Positions 11,702 to 23,584 are shown, numbered from the stretch's first letter. The stretch: DNA of 64,000 nt from Septoria linicola (GCA_024114885.1 CP099421.1:2294001-2358000), one strand, 5' to 3'. Numbers and translations are program-made. The notes: generated by a model from the sequence alone, not told the origin.

Positions 11702-13411
11702 ATGCTACGTCTTCAAGGCAAGCAACTAGAGCTGGCTCAGACTCTCTTGGTAGTCCTGCCCAGTTTTGTGCTCTTCGGCTATAACCTCTCAGGCCTGGGC
11801 GGCCTAGTCTCGATCAAGGACTGGAGTCAAACCTTTCCTACCATTGATACTGTGACCACGACTGGTATGGAGAAGTCTCGACGTAGCACTATACAGGTCT
11901 TGCGCTCTTCTAAACTTCATGAACTGCATGCTGATGTATCTCCAGGGTGTTGTGGTGGCCACGCTCACACTCGGCGCTATCTTTGGCTCACTTTCCTGCT
12001 CCTGGGCAGGAGATCGACTTGGTCGGCGTCGTACGGTATTCATCGCAGCTGTTCTAACCTTGATTGGCGAGGCCCTCGAATGCTCAAGCTTCTTCATCGC
12101 ACAGCTCGTTGTCGGTCGGTTTCTTCTTGGCATAGGCGTCGGGGTCTTGTCGACTACCGTCCCAGTGTGGCAGACGGAGTGCTCACAAGCCAAGAATAGA
12201 GGCCAGCATGTCGTTATAGACGGCGTCTTCATGGCTGTAGGCTATGTCCTGCAAGCCTGGATCAACCTAGCCTTCTTCCAGATCAAGGCCGGATCTCTCT
12301 CCTGGCGACTGCCTATAGTATTGCCTACCTTCGTGTCTGTAGTACTCATAGTATCGGTCTACTTCTTCCCAGAATCGCCCCGCTGGCTGAGCGCCCAAGG
12401 AAAGTTTGAGCAGGCTAGACACAATCTGGCGCTGCTTCGAGACGTATCTCCAAACAGTCTCGAGGTATCGAGCGAGATGGCAGCCATCGAGCTGGCATTG
12501 GAAGAGACCACAAGAGCCGCGAGGAAGAGAGATCTGTTCATCATGGGAGAATACAAGATCTTCTATCGCTTCGCACTCTGTATGGTCATACAGTTCTTGC
12601 AACAATGGAGCGGGTGAGTAGGAATCGAAGAAGGAACGCTGGCACAATACTGACTGTTCCACAGCACGAACCTGATCTCGGTCTACAGCACAATCATCTT
12701 CCAGCAGGGCTTGGGGCTCAGCAGCCAAATGTCCAGGATCATGAGTGGCGCTTGCCTCACCTTCAAGCTGCTCTCTACATTCGTCGCCTTCTTCTGCATT
12801 GACCGTTACGGCCGACGCAAGCTTTTCATGGTCTCTGGAGCGGGCATGTCAGGCTGCATGGTAGCCCTTGCTGTCGCTTCGAGCATGCCGAAGAGCAACT
12901 ACGCCGCACAGATCGTCTCGGTGTTCTTTGTCTTCCTCTTCAATTTCTTCGTCCCGATCGGCTTCCTCGGCGCAAATTACCTCTACTGTACAGAAGTGGC
13001 ACCATCCAGGTTGCGAATGCCCATGACAAGCTTCTCGACTGCCAATCATTGGCTATGGTAAGCATCAAATTTCCGAGAACAATGGTCGATCTGTGGCTGA
13101 CACTATCCAGGAACTTTGTGATACTGATGGTCACTCCCGTGGCCGTTGACACTATCGGCTACCGGTACTACTTCGTCTACGCCATTCTAGGAGCTTGCAT
13201 CCCGGTCTGTGTCTTTCTGTTCTATCCTGAGACCAATGGCAGGTCTGTTGAGCAGATCGACGAGCTTTTTAGGGAGCATGCGACTATTGCGGCGATTGTC
13301 AAAGCGTCGCTCAAACCGCCGATAAGTCAGACAGAGCAGTTGGAGATCATTCGAGAGAAAGAGGCGCACGGCAGCAATTCAGTGCAAATTGAGAGCAAGT
13401 TAGATGCTTGA
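11702..13411 (+). CDS. MFS sugar-type transporter
   Basis: Plasma-membrane facilitator of the hexose/polyol family; product 518 residues, about 12 membrane helices. Introns 11897-11945, 12614-12664 and 13058-13110 join four exons. Family signatures: GDRLGRRR after helix 2, PESPRWL ending helix 6, the central loop rich in charged residues, DRYGRRKLF after helix 8, and YPETNGRSVEQIDELF at the end. The first intron is set after STIQ so that GVVVATLTLGAIFG follows, the order seen in relatives. Start at 11702 because GKQLELAQTLLV is the usual N-terminus; 11648 is an in-frame alternative. The substrate cannot be read from sequence. Divergent from the dehydrogenase and convergent with the cyclase (110 bp gap). 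Confidence 0.92.
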
Positions 13412-13521
13412 GGTGCTTGTTGATTGCTGAGACAGCCGGGATCAGACGTCGTCGCGGCGCGTGGCGTTCTTGAGCATTAGATCATACTTCTGCTATGTAC
13501 ACCCCAATTTATCCTTTGAAT

Positions 13522-14676
13522 CTAGAAAATAGCCAAAGCGTTTGGTGGAGATCCAATACCCCCTGGCACGTTCAATGGAACACTTGTCAGCAAGAATGAG
13601 TAGCGATTCAGCTTCTCGCAGGTCTCGCTGAGCGCCTTGAGATCCCAGAGTTCACCCTAGACAAATTAGCATGATAGATCTCAGGCGAAGATGGTGCTCG
13701 CTTACAATGCTCATTCCAAACAAACTCAAGAAGTACTGGTGCAACACCAACTCAGAAACAGCTCCATCTTGTCCATTGATCACTGGCGGGATGTGCTCAA
13801 ACGCAATCATGTCTCCTGCCACAGCTGAGAAATGCTTGTTCCAGAACCACTTGGCGGACTCTTCAGTTCCGACAACACCACAAACGCGGTGAGACCCCAT
13901 CAGCTCGGCCTGCTTCTCACCAGAGATACCCGTCAGGCCTTCAGTGAAGCCGGAGCGGACGATGATCACATCACCCTGCTTGAATTGGACACCCTGTTTC
14001 TTGGCGATCGTCTCAATGTCCTCAATGGTGATCTTGTCGTCCGTGAAAGGATTGAAAGCTCGTCCAGTCTCATCAGCATACTTCTTGAAGTCGATGAAGA
14101 CACCACGAGCTACCATGCCACCGCGATCGTGCCAGTGGTTCAAGGTAGGGAGTTTCTTCTCCTTGTCTTCGCTACCATATGGCTGAGAAAGCTCTTCGAC
14201 GCTGGTCTTGGTGCCATTGTAGCCTGCCTGGCTAGGCTGATGGTGGAAGTGAACGAGCGAGTCCCACTGTGAGCTACACTGTGTGTTGAATTCAATCTCG
14301 TCGTCGTATCCGTGGCAAGCAAGTGGGCTGTCCACGAATGACATGACTTTGTGAACGAGACCCTTACGTCCAAAGCCAGGCGTCTTAATGGCGCCTATTG
14401 GCCAGTTCAGGGATACGTGAATTCCCTCTTTGGCCTCGGAGTAGGCAGCCTTGACAACGTCCTGGGTGAGGAGGTTGAGAGTGCCATAAATGTCTTTCTT
14501 GCCATCTTTGCGGAACTTATCCCAAACACCCCATGCGCAGCCTGGTCATAGGTCAGTGTCATTGAAGCTGCCATATTCGTGCAATTCATACCTTTCGGCA
14601 TGCCATCTACTGCAGGTAGATCATCGAAATCCGGGATCGTGTTCAGACCCAATGCTGACTTTACGGCGTCGACCAT
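13522..14676 (-). CDS. Putative cyclase family protein (kynurenine-formamidase-like fold)
   Basis: Probable metal-dependent amidohydrolase-like enzyme of the 'putative cyclase' family (PF04199 type), 351 residues, no signal peptide. Introns 14542-14591 and 13657-13705. Visible family blocks: WGVWDKF and GTLNLLT near the N-terminus, SQWDSLVHF, LNHWHDRGGMVARGVFIDF, and HIPPVINGQDG. Fungal members have WDxLxHF where bacterial formamidases have HxGTHxDxP, and that variant is seen here. Substrate unknown. The ATG at 14676 has a strong context (AAAATGG); an earlier in-frame codon at 14715 is not an ATG. Its neighbours are redox and transport genes, which suggests a catabolic or secondary pathway (inference). 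Confidence 0.87.
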
Positions 14677-15767
14677 TTTCGCTTCTGTTTCGCTGCCGGA
14701 TCTGGTATGTTGCAAGGATGTTTTATGTCACGAAGTCCGAGGGATCAGTGAGCGAGTAGACGAGGACAGACCCACTACTTACACAAGAATGACCTACGTT
14801 CTTAAGCTCTCCTTCTCTTCGAGGGCTATGGAGCTCTGTCATCGAGCGGGGTCGAAGAGGAGACATGTCGGATCGTGACCTGGCAGCCGGCACAATGGCA
14901 GCGCCATGCTGTGGAACATCTTCTTGTGCGTATGTTGGTCAGAACGTCTCAGGAAGATGAGATGCACCGTAATATATGTGTAGCCCGAATTGACCTTGAT
15001 GGCGGTATTGTGCAAGAAATACGGCTCCGTTGGAGCACGCTAACAGGAGCAGTCCGTCGTGTCAAATTCCAGCGGATGCGTACGAGTAGCTTCGAGCTCA
15101 ATCCACTCAATGCATAGTATGACCAGCTCCAGTCAGCAGATTCCCAGAAGCAATACTCGGAGTGATTGGTGACAGCGAACTGCGATTTGAGAATAGTCTC
15201 GTCAATTGTGCATGATCAGAAATTGTGCTGTAAGCTGCGCCGAGCAGGATGGAAAATGTGCGCTTGCTGTCCGATCTCGCATTTCTCGGATACACGCCCT
15301 CCCTGGGGTCTGTCGGGCTCCAGCTCCAGCAACATCCTCTTCCTCTCGCCTCATCAACTCCCAGCATAGCTGTGATGGGAGAAGACCACGCACCTGGGTT
15401 TGGCGGGCGATGCGAGCATCAGCTGTGACTCTGCACTACGTTGTGCAGAAATGCCATTGATGAGCTGAGGGCAATGCTTATCAAAGCATGCAGTTCCTTC
15501 GCTCCTGTGATCGTCTTACCAGCTGAGGACGACAGTCCACCTCCGCCGGGCTCACCATTTTCGGACGCGTGTGTGCGCCCGATCCGTTGAAGACGAGCAT
15601 GGTACAACGTGAGAATCCTACAGAGTCAAAGTCCACAAGCTAGGGCACTGTCAGCTCAGCTGATCCGGAGATGTTATAAAGCTGAGGCTACTTGGACATG
15701 TTACATTACTTGCACTGCATTGCCCTACTGACTATCGCATCAATTTCAGAAACACCATTAATTCAAG
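14677..15767. promoter_or_regulatory. Divergent intergenic region, cyclase / monooxygenase
   Basis: 1.09 kb without a supportable gene. A TATA box (TATAAA, 15675-15680) lies 88 bp before the monooxygenase ATG. Confidence 0.45.
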
Positions 15768-17442
15768 ATGGCGCCGCCCGCACGTGTTGCGGTAATTGGT
15801 GGAGGGTGAGGCGTGCAGGAATGCTGCAGTTCTTGGAGGCAACTGACTATTTTATAGACCACTTGGCCTTACAGCTCTGAAGAGATTCGTAGAGGATGGT
15901 TTCGACGTCACGCTATACGAAGGTCGATCTTGGGTCGGCGGCTTGTGGAAACCTGACACAGATGAGGCACTTTCTGCTCTAAAGACGACCAAGTTCAACT
16001 CGAGCAAGTATCGATCTGCCATCACCGACTTCCCGATGCCAGAGGACATGGACGACTTTCCGAGTGCACCTCAGCTATACAAGTACTTCAACGACTATGT
16101 AGAGCACTTTGATCTTTGGCCGCACATACGTCTGAACACAAAAGCCGTGGAGCTGGCGCGGTCTGGCGATCAATGGGCTCTGACGGTCGTCAAGAATGGA
16201 GAAGCTAAGATCGTACACTTCGACAAAGTTGCCTTGGCTACCGGACCATTCACGAAGGCAAAATTCCCGAAATTCGATGGCATCGAGCTATTCCAAGGCC
16301 CGGCTGATCACTGCGTCAACTTTCATGACCCTTCCAAGTACAACGGCCAGCGCGTGCTTGTGGTCGGGCTTCACGCTTCTGCGCAAGACACTGTGTCTGC
16401 TTTAAGCGGTCATGCAGCAAAGACTTACACCGCACACAGGTCCGGGCTGACGTTGATGCCGCGCTACAGTGCTGACGGTTCCGTCTATGACAAGATGCCT
16501 CCGCTCAACTTTCAGCTGTTCCTGTTCTACCTCTCAGCGTGGGCGCCAGCTATCTTCACATGGGTTATGGACACCCTGCTCAGCTCAATATCAAAGAAGG
16601 CATATCCCAAACAGCCTGCATCCTGGGGTCTATCGCCAGCTCCCTCGCTAGCAGTCACGACTCCCTTGATAGCGTCGGAGATCTGGCCTCACCTCCAGTC
16701 TGGTCTGTGTGAGCCCTGTTCGGCAGTCAAGCGTTTCACGGGACCCAAGAGAGTTGAGCTCACCGATGGACGTATCCTCGAAGACATTGACTCCATCATC
16801 TACTGTACCGGCTACACTCCGACCATTCCTATGAGGTTACCAGACGACGTGAACCCATATCCTGTATCTGATGAACCATCTGTCTGGTATCGACACATGT
16901 ATCCCATCCACCCTGATGAGAAGATTCGCAACTCCCTTGCACTTTGCGGTCATGGCGCTTTTGCTCTGCCCGGCTTCTGTCAGTTCGAGATGCAGGCGAG
17001 CGCCACCAGTCAGACCTGGCAAGGCAAGTCGACATTGCCGCCATTGAAAGTGATGGAGAGGTGGCACACCGACTATACTGCATGGCGCACGGCCACCGCG
17101 AAGAAGTACCATGCTCGGTCCACATTTTACCCATTCTTTGTGCCAATGACAGACTATGCAGTCTGGCTGGACCAGACAGCCGGCATAGGCATCAAAGCAC
17201 ATTTTGGCTTCGTGGAACGATGGACGAATTGGTGCGCATGGAAGCTGTGGTGGGACGATAGGAAGCTATACTATGCTTGCCTGAATGGATTGGCATCGCC
17301 CGCAATCTATGCTTTGTTCGACATGGGCAAGCGCAAACCCTGGAAAGGCGCGCGTGAGCAGATCTTTGCTGATAACGCTACTGTCAAGCGACAGCAAGAG
17401 AGGCGCCAGGAGCTCATCAGAAAGGAGGGAAAGAATGAATAG
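15768..17442 (+). CDS. Flavin-containing monooxygenase (FMO-like)
   Basis: FAD- and NADPH-dependent oxygenation of a nucleophilic N or S, or Baeyer-Villiger type chemistry; 540 residues. A tiny first exon (38 nt) encodes MAPPARVAVIGG and the intron at 15806-15857 splits the FAD-binding GGGPLG. The FMO fingerprint FxGxxxHxxxF is present as FQGPADHCVNF. The second Rossmann motif reads GLHASA, so the usual central Gly is His. Later YCTGY is the normal FATGY-type block. No membrane anchor is obvious; one hydrophobic stretch near FLFYLSAWAPAIF may associate with membranes. A TATA box at 15675-15680 fits this start. It may belong with the adjacent cyclase, transporter and dehydrogenase, but this is inference from position. 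Confidence 0.9.
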
Positions 17443-17800
17443 ATTCGATAGCTCACCATCTATGCACATGTTGTTCTCGTGTCGTGCTGCCCAGACATTT
17501 GCTGTGGCTTGGAGTCACAAACGTGGCTGAAATGACGCGTCCGGCAGGGTTCACTCTGGTGAGCTCGTTCAGGCTTGCCGGGAAACACGATCCGCGCAAA
17601 CAAGAGTCCAGCATCTTGGGGAGATTCTTGGACATTTGCGCTCAGCCACTACGAAGCCATTGCGCACACGTATCACGCCAGCTTCCATTCTAAGACTGAC
17701 CTGCTGCCTCGATGATTCATCCCATAAGTTAGCAATACCCCAAATTTGACCTGGAAGCCGCCGCATTACCGCCTCGATTCGCATCCACTCACATCTGAAG
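17443..17800. promoter_or_regulatory. Intergenic, 358 bp
   Basis: Between the end of the FMO and the ATG of the cis-prenyltransferase. No gene; presumably terminator and promoter. Confidence 0.4.
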
Positions 17801-18889
17801 ATGACCACAAACCAGCACAGCGCACACCTGCGAAGATGGCTCCTTTCGCTGCCTCCTGTAGAATGGGGAGTCCAGCAAATGAGAGAGCTGCTCATTGGAA
17901 GTCTCAAATGCGGACCTATACCGGAACACATCGCCTTCGTCATGGACGGCAATAGGCGATGGGCACGACAGAGCAAAGTTGAGACGATAGAGGGCCACAA
18001 CATGGGATTTGAAGCGCTGGCGCGAATTCTCGAGGTCTGCTACAAGAGCGGTGTGCGCGTGGTGACCATCTACGCGTTCAGCATTGAGAACTTCAAGCGC
18101 AGCAAGTATGAGGTGGATGCCTTGATGGACATGGCTAAGACAAAGCTCGTGCAGCTGAGCCAGCACGGGGAGCTGCTAGACCGCTACGGCGCAAGCGTGA
18201 GGATATTAGGTGACAAGAGTCTGATGCGGGAAGACGTGCAAGCTCAGATGGACCACGCCGTGAACATGACCAAGCACAACGACAGCGCTGTGCTGAATGT
18301 GTGCTTTCCATACACAGGACGTCAAGAGATCACACACAGCGTTCGTGAGACTGTGAGAGACTTCAGCAAGCCGCCAACACGACCACAGCTCAAAAGACCA
18401 TTCAGTGAGACGCACATACAGCGAAATATACTGAGCCGGAATCTGCCCGACGTAGAAGAGGAAGAAATTGGTCGAGAAGTGTCCAATGCCACATCTGACG
18501 CCGACTCCGTCTCGACACAGGATCTCGAGGGTTCCTCGCATGTCGATCCAGCCTCGTCACACACATCGACCTCGACGTCACCAGTGTTCAAGGCTACCAC
18601 TCGCAAAGCCACTACTTTTCCGGATCCTGAGAACATCACCGCAGAAACTTTGACGAAGAACACTTATACGCATGATGCACCTCCTCTAGACTTGTTGATA
18701 AGAACCTCTGGTGTGGCTCGACTCTCCGATTTCATGCTATGGCAAGTGCACGAGAGCACAGAGATCAAATTCCTGGATATCCTATGGCCGGACTTCGACC
18801 TTTGGCACTTCCTACCTGTCTTGCTGGAGTGGCAGTGGCGCCAGAAGAAGCTAGCTGGAGAAGGGAAACTTGGTCTGAAGACTGCATAA
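17801..18889 (+). CDS. Dehydrodolichyl diphosphate synthase (cis-prenyltransferase, Rer2/Srt1 type)
   Basis: Elongates farnesyl diphosphate with isopentenyl units in cis to make the dolichol precursor needed for N-glycosylation, at the ER or lipid droplets. Single exon, 362 residues. Motifs in order: HIAFVMDGNRRWA with catalytic Asp49, SIENFKRS, LNVCFPYTGRQEI, then RTSG, DFMLWQ and ILWPDF. Between the third and fourth blocks (about residues 190-290) sits a long Ser/Thr/Pro- and acid-rich segment absent from bacterial UppS; it looks disordered. Some filamentous fungi have such insertions. All substrate-binding residues I can place are on either side of it, so activity is expected. Confidence 0.94.
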   Translation: MTTNQHSAHLRRWLLSLPPVEWGVQQMRELLIGSLKCGPIPEHIAFVMDGNRRWARQSKVETIEGHNMGFEALARILEVCYKSGVRVVTIYAFSIENFKRSKYEVDALMDMAKTKLVQLSQHGELLDRYGASVRILGDKSLMREDVQAQMDHAVNMTKHNDSAVLNVCFPYTGRQEITHSVRETVRDFSKPPTRPQLKRPFSETHIQRNILSRNLPDVEEEEIGREVSNATSDADSVSTQDLEGSSHVDPASSHTSTSTSPVFKATTRKATTFPDPENITAETLTKNTYTHDAPPLDLLIRTSGVARLSDFMLWQVHESTEIKFLDILWPDFDLWHFLPVLLEWQWRQKKLAGEGKLGLKTA

Positions 18890-21168
18890 GTAAGGCGTAA
18901 TGTATGAGTCGCGAAGACCTTTGACTATAGAAACTGTCTCTAGATAGCGTTTCGTTCGAGCTGGCGGATAGACCAATGATACCCTTCAAAGCGAGTCGAA
19001 AGACCATTATCTTGAACAATAAACCTGCACATCATGTTGTATGTTCACCCTCCTTCGTTCCTCCCTTGCCATTGCCAAGGCGGAAAGCCATCCTCGACTT
19101 CTCCGCACTTTCCCTCAACCTCGACCCTTTCACTTTCCGAAGCAATGATCGCACCACGTTACATCAGCATCAGCAGCAGGACGACGTTGGCAATGGACAG
19201 ACGACTGCGACCATCACAGTTGTTCCAAGAGCCCAATCGCCTGACTGCCATAGGCGAGAGGGCATCCCGTTGCAAGACCGTAAAGGACGATCGCGCTTGC
19301 TGTGGGTAGCCTATCATCACAAGAGCCTGAAGTGTATGCACTTGACCTCGCCACACATTCCCATGTGACATGCTACACCAAGCCCAGCACTGTCGCGGTC
19401 GAGCGCATTATAGTGGCGTACCGACAGAGCATGCACAGATTGAAGCAAAGCCGCATGAGTCGAGTCACAGCTTAGCCACATTACGCCTCTCGTACGGCTG
19501 GCCCTACCCACATCTTGCGCGACTAGACATGCGCCTGCGCGTCAGGAATGCATTGCACGCACTTCTTACAGAGGCGCCAGGCTCAAGTGCTCTCTTCCCG
19601 GTCCGAAGCAGACTTAGCTTGTTCCGACCTCACTTAGGAAGTCGCTGCGCAATGTCTATCTCTTCGCTCGTCGTCATCACATGCACCGGCTAGTGGTGTG
19701 CATTACGACAAGCACCTGGTACTAGTGGTGAAGCCGGAACCTCGTGCTTCATGGTCGCTCAAGTTACCAAGGCATGGTCGCGGTCTTGGTCACCAAGAGC
19801 GCCGCATCGAATTTGAAAGCTCTGATTTGCTTGCATCTCAACGACCATGTTCACGTTGCATGAACCTCGAGCGATCCAAGTCCTGCTGAAGCTTATCTGG
19901 GGCTGGTGCAGCAATTCTACGCCAACGACATCAAAGATGCAGTGCATCACACTGTGACGCTCTTCGTGTCTGCTAGACTGCACGTGGGTCGTACAGCTTC
20001 ATTCGCGAGAGCCTGATAGGGCTGATCCTTGTGCTACCGCTTGTGGTCTCCTTAGACTAATTTTTGCCAGCTCGTTGGTGCTCGGACAAGCTATCGCAGC
20101 GGCTGCCGACAACTTGGTTCGGAGCCACGTATGAGTCGCACCCGGTCGTAGCTCACCATGCGTTGGGGACATGGTTCACGGCGCTGTGCAGTCCGGAAGT
20201 AGCCTGCGCGTCTGATTCACTGAGCTAATGATCTCCAGGTACTCTTGTCAGACGCCATCACTCCGTAGCAGGTCTAACACCCGAGGCCTGTTGGCTTCCA
20301 CAATGTACGCATTGACAAAAGATTTGCATGAGAAGAAGCGATGATGCTCGTGTCTTGCATGTCATAAGCGATCAGCCGACACCACGTCGGGTCAAGTATG
20401 ATCTCTGGAGCAGCCGATCGAGACGAACTTGCGCGCAGATGATGTGAGTCTTCGGGTCGAATGCATCCTGATTCGCCAATCGCTTGATACAGCCGTGAAA
20501 TGAAGGGGACTTGCAGCGCTCTGCCAACTTGTCGCGCGGAAGGACTCACGCCAGAAGCCTTTGGAAACCAGCTGAGGAGCTGAGGAGCAGTGATTTGCGA
20601 AAGCACGGCTCCGAATTCCATGCCAAGTTATGCAACAACATACACATCCATCCAACTCAATTTGTCACATGCTGTTGGCATGTAGAACTTCCGAATGCAT
20701 ATTCCCCCGATTGGTTTGCTTCGGTCGCGTATGCTGCAAATCTGTCGCAAGTTCAGGCCACGCTCTGTTTCTTGATTGAGGAGCACTCTTGGGAGTTCAG
20801 GACATACTGGCGTCCAAGCACAATACACCTTGCGGGTCACAGCTCGGACTGCACTCCGTCAGGACCAACGCAATAGGCGAATCGCGGCAGAAAGCTGACA
20901 TGGAGTATACCTTGGCCTCGGGGAACACATGTTGGCGTAGTTGTAATGAGCTATTCTTGCGATTACCTCGAGCGACTGAAAACAGAGCCTGCACAACTAT
21001 CGTGAGTGAAACATACTCGGCTTGACGAACTTGATTCCACATCAGCGTCACTGTCAAGAGGTATAAGACTGCTGCTTGGACCTGGCGAATCTGTTCTCAC
21101 CTACCACTCCAACAGCCAGTACAGCGTCGACGGACAGAAGCTCTATTCAGTAGAAAACACCATCCACA
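18890..21168. other. Gene-poor region, 2.3 kb
   Basis: Only short overlapping frames in several registers. A pyrimidine-rich tract precedes an ATG at 19145, and two frames there (to about 19309 and 19370-19693) could be joined by a GTAGCC...TATAG intron, but the branch site is poor. I do not call a gene. No transposon domains or terminal repeats seen. Confidence 0.4.
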
Positions 21169-21413
21169 ATGGCACCTCCTAAGCCCAGTCCCATCGTTCG
21201 ACCACCGCAAGTCGATCTTGATCCTGGAAAGTCAGTTGCATGTTCAGTAGACTCAACGCAATTGATAGCTTCGGCTGATACAATGCTAGACAGCGAGAAA
21301 ATGAAATTGTCTCTTTCACCGGCCATCATTTCCCTCAGGAGAAGGAGAAGGCTCCTGCAAAGAAGCCTGAAACAGCCAAAACGAAGCCGGTTACTCCCAG
21401 GAAATCCAAATGA
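21169..21413 (+). CDS. Candidate short spliced gene, 61 residues, Pro-rich start and Lys-rich end
   Basis: Unrecognised. Exon 1 is 21169-21230 and exon 2 is 21290-21413. The 59-nt intron has a GTCAGT donor, a GCTGATA branch-like site and a TAG acceptor, and the join keeps frame. The product begins MAPPKPSPIVRPPQVDLDPG, continues through FTGHHFPQEKEK, and ends in alternating Lys/Pro/Thr, so it is small, basic and probably unstructured. TATAAG lies at 21062-21067, about 105 bp before the ATG. No signal peptide. The unspliced frame would instead read into an Arg-rich stretch. Could be a real small protein or a chance open frame. Confidence 0.45.
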
Positions 21414-23006
21414 GGACTATCATTATGCTTCTGATGGCAAAGTGCGGGCTGCGATTGATCAGGAACGCGCGATGTCAAATCATTTTGGTGTTATGAAAGG
21501 TTGCCACAAATGAATGGCACAACAGGCAAACAAATCAATGTAGATGTCATGATACCCTCAATTGAAGAGATTCTTTTGAGAGTCACCATATTTCTCTCGC
21601 ATACACATGTTGTTGAACGCCATGGCATGCACATATCCGTTGATCCGCACTGTGCCTGCCGCCCTCGAGCTGTTCTGCATACGTCGGTAGCGAAGTGGCT
21701 TTACAGGTGTACATGACAAATTAGCCACGAAACGCCATGAGTACGACACGTTGCTGCCCAATGAGGCGCTGTGACTGTGGCTGCGCCCATCAGCTCATGG
21801 GTAACACAGTGATGATGCGCTGAGCAAGCGACTGTGGTCGAAGTGAAGGGATTCGAGGTGATGTTCTCACCGGATGTACTCCAGCGCAAAAGTAAGACTG
21901 TAGGTTGGGACACTAGGCAATAAATGCATAACGATGGCGAATCCGACTGCTCAAAGCAATACAGGATATTTACTTTGCTCGATGTACAAGCTAAGTGGAA
22001 GTTGTGCAAGTTGTGCAGTGTGAGACGCTGCCTGAGAGCAATAAGACTCGGCGGAAAAGCGTGCGGATATCCAGTCGGCCGCAGCAAAGCCGCGGCAGAA
22101 TCTGTCCATTGATTGCGAACAGGCCACCGTAGTCGGTCATAGCTGACTTTCCCGGCTCGATCAGCCAAGAACTTTCAAACGCCGACTCTTAATCTCGACG
22201 CTATAGCCTTCCGTAGCGCTACATCTTGTCTTCCACAACCACATCTCCAAACATTCACTTCACATCGTGGACGAGCCATAACTTTTGACTTGCTTTATCA
22301 CAACTTGCACGCTAATGCAACCACTTTACGCGTAACCTCGCATCTTCCTTGCTCTGCATCATTCCGGGCGCTCCTCATATCCACGGCACCACTCGCGCAC
22401 AACGACTTCTGAACACCTCGTCGCGCGCATCGCAGTGATGCGATTGGAGACTGATGTTCAGATTTTGCGACATGGCTTCAGCTTCGCCCCTTTGTGGCAG
22501 CGAGAGGCTGGACGCCGTTCTTCTGATGTCAGGTACCTTGCTTGATCGGACGAGACGCGGCACAGGTGTACTTGGCCTCTTACCTTTTCTCTGCCTTGAC
22601 CAGGGAAGAGGAGTGAGGCCGTAGTCGGCGATATGGCGAGGACGGAAGTGTAGTGCTTACTATATACCTCCGCTGCGACAGTCCGATATGACCATGTGTC
22701 TCCTCAACCCGCGCTCGCCAGCTTACTCATTCGGACATCCTAACATGATGTCCAATGCCTCTGCAGGAGTACCTGTGCACCGCCGCTAGTCGCCATTTTT
22801 CTCGAATCTCGTTGCCCGGCGAACGACTTTCTTTCGTAAGTGAATGTTTCCTGAAATGTCCTCAGTCATACTTGCAGACTCTTTGGCACTACTCCTACTT
22901 CGTGTCCGTGAGTCCTCGAAACCAGCGAATCAGCTGAGCCAGCTTCGTCCCCGGAATTATCCTAGGCTTCTCACGACATCAAGCGCGAGCATTGTCTGTC
23001 TTGCCC
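21414..23006. other. Gene-poor region, 1.6 kb
   Basis: No supported gene. A good GTAAGT donor lies at about 22835 within an open frame starting at 22755, but I could not extend it convincingly. Confidence 0.35.
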
Positions 23007-23584
23007 ATGGCCAGTCTGGCCTCCACGGAAAGCGTGTGCACGGTAGACTTGATGCGGGAGCTCACAGAGCCAGAGCCATGGCTCTTCTGCAGGTACGTGT
23101 AGCTACTGTATGCTACGGCAGTGGTAACTGTAATGCTGATTTGCGAGAAGCGATTTTGAGTCACTCACATCACAAATCGGCACACATCTCACCACCGCCA
23201 ACCCTTCGCCTTGGACTTTCTACTCTCAGAAGCTTCGGATGCGCCTAGTATGCGTTCCTCGTGTTGTTCCTGCAAAAGGTGCAACACTGCTCAGATTAAG
23301 CGTGGGAGCTGAGCTTGCGGTATGTCTCCTAGTTCTCCTTTGATTCTGCTCGAGCTGACTTTATGATACAGACATGTTGCGCGAGGCCAGCCATGCGCAA
23401 GTGGCTTGACAGCTCAGAAGATTGTATGTCGTATTGGCTGCGCCATGGTGGCATGACAAAACAGGAAGAGCATAAAATCGACTGCCGCAAAAGAACAGCC
23501 GATCTCGAGGCTTGGATGATAGCTTCCGCCGCACGAAGCAAGCGGCGGAAAGTGAGAACCCAACAACATCGACCTTGCTCCTGA
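23007..23584 (+). CDS. Candidate three-exon gene, about 156 residues, unknown
   Basis: Unrecognised. Exons 23007-23092, 23148-23319 and 23372-23584. Intron 1 has a GTACGT donor and a GCTGAT branch-like site; its acceptor could be 23147 or 23150, both in frame. Intron 2 has a GTATGT donor, a GCTGAC branch site and an ATACAG acceptor. The product starts MASLASTESVC, has Trp/Phe/Tyr-containing blocks (PEPWLFC, SPWTFYSQKLRM), and ends in a basic segment (SKRRKVRTQQHR) that could be a nuclear signal. ATG context is CCCATGG. No signal peptide or membrane helix. Three consistent joins with good signals make a real gene plausible, but I chose the splice sites with frame in mind. Confidence 0.42.

Noticed and set aside
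19145..19693. Possible two-exon gene after a pyrimidine-rich tract
   Set aside because: Open frames can be joined across GTAGCC...TATAG, but no decent branch site is present and the product has no coherent features.
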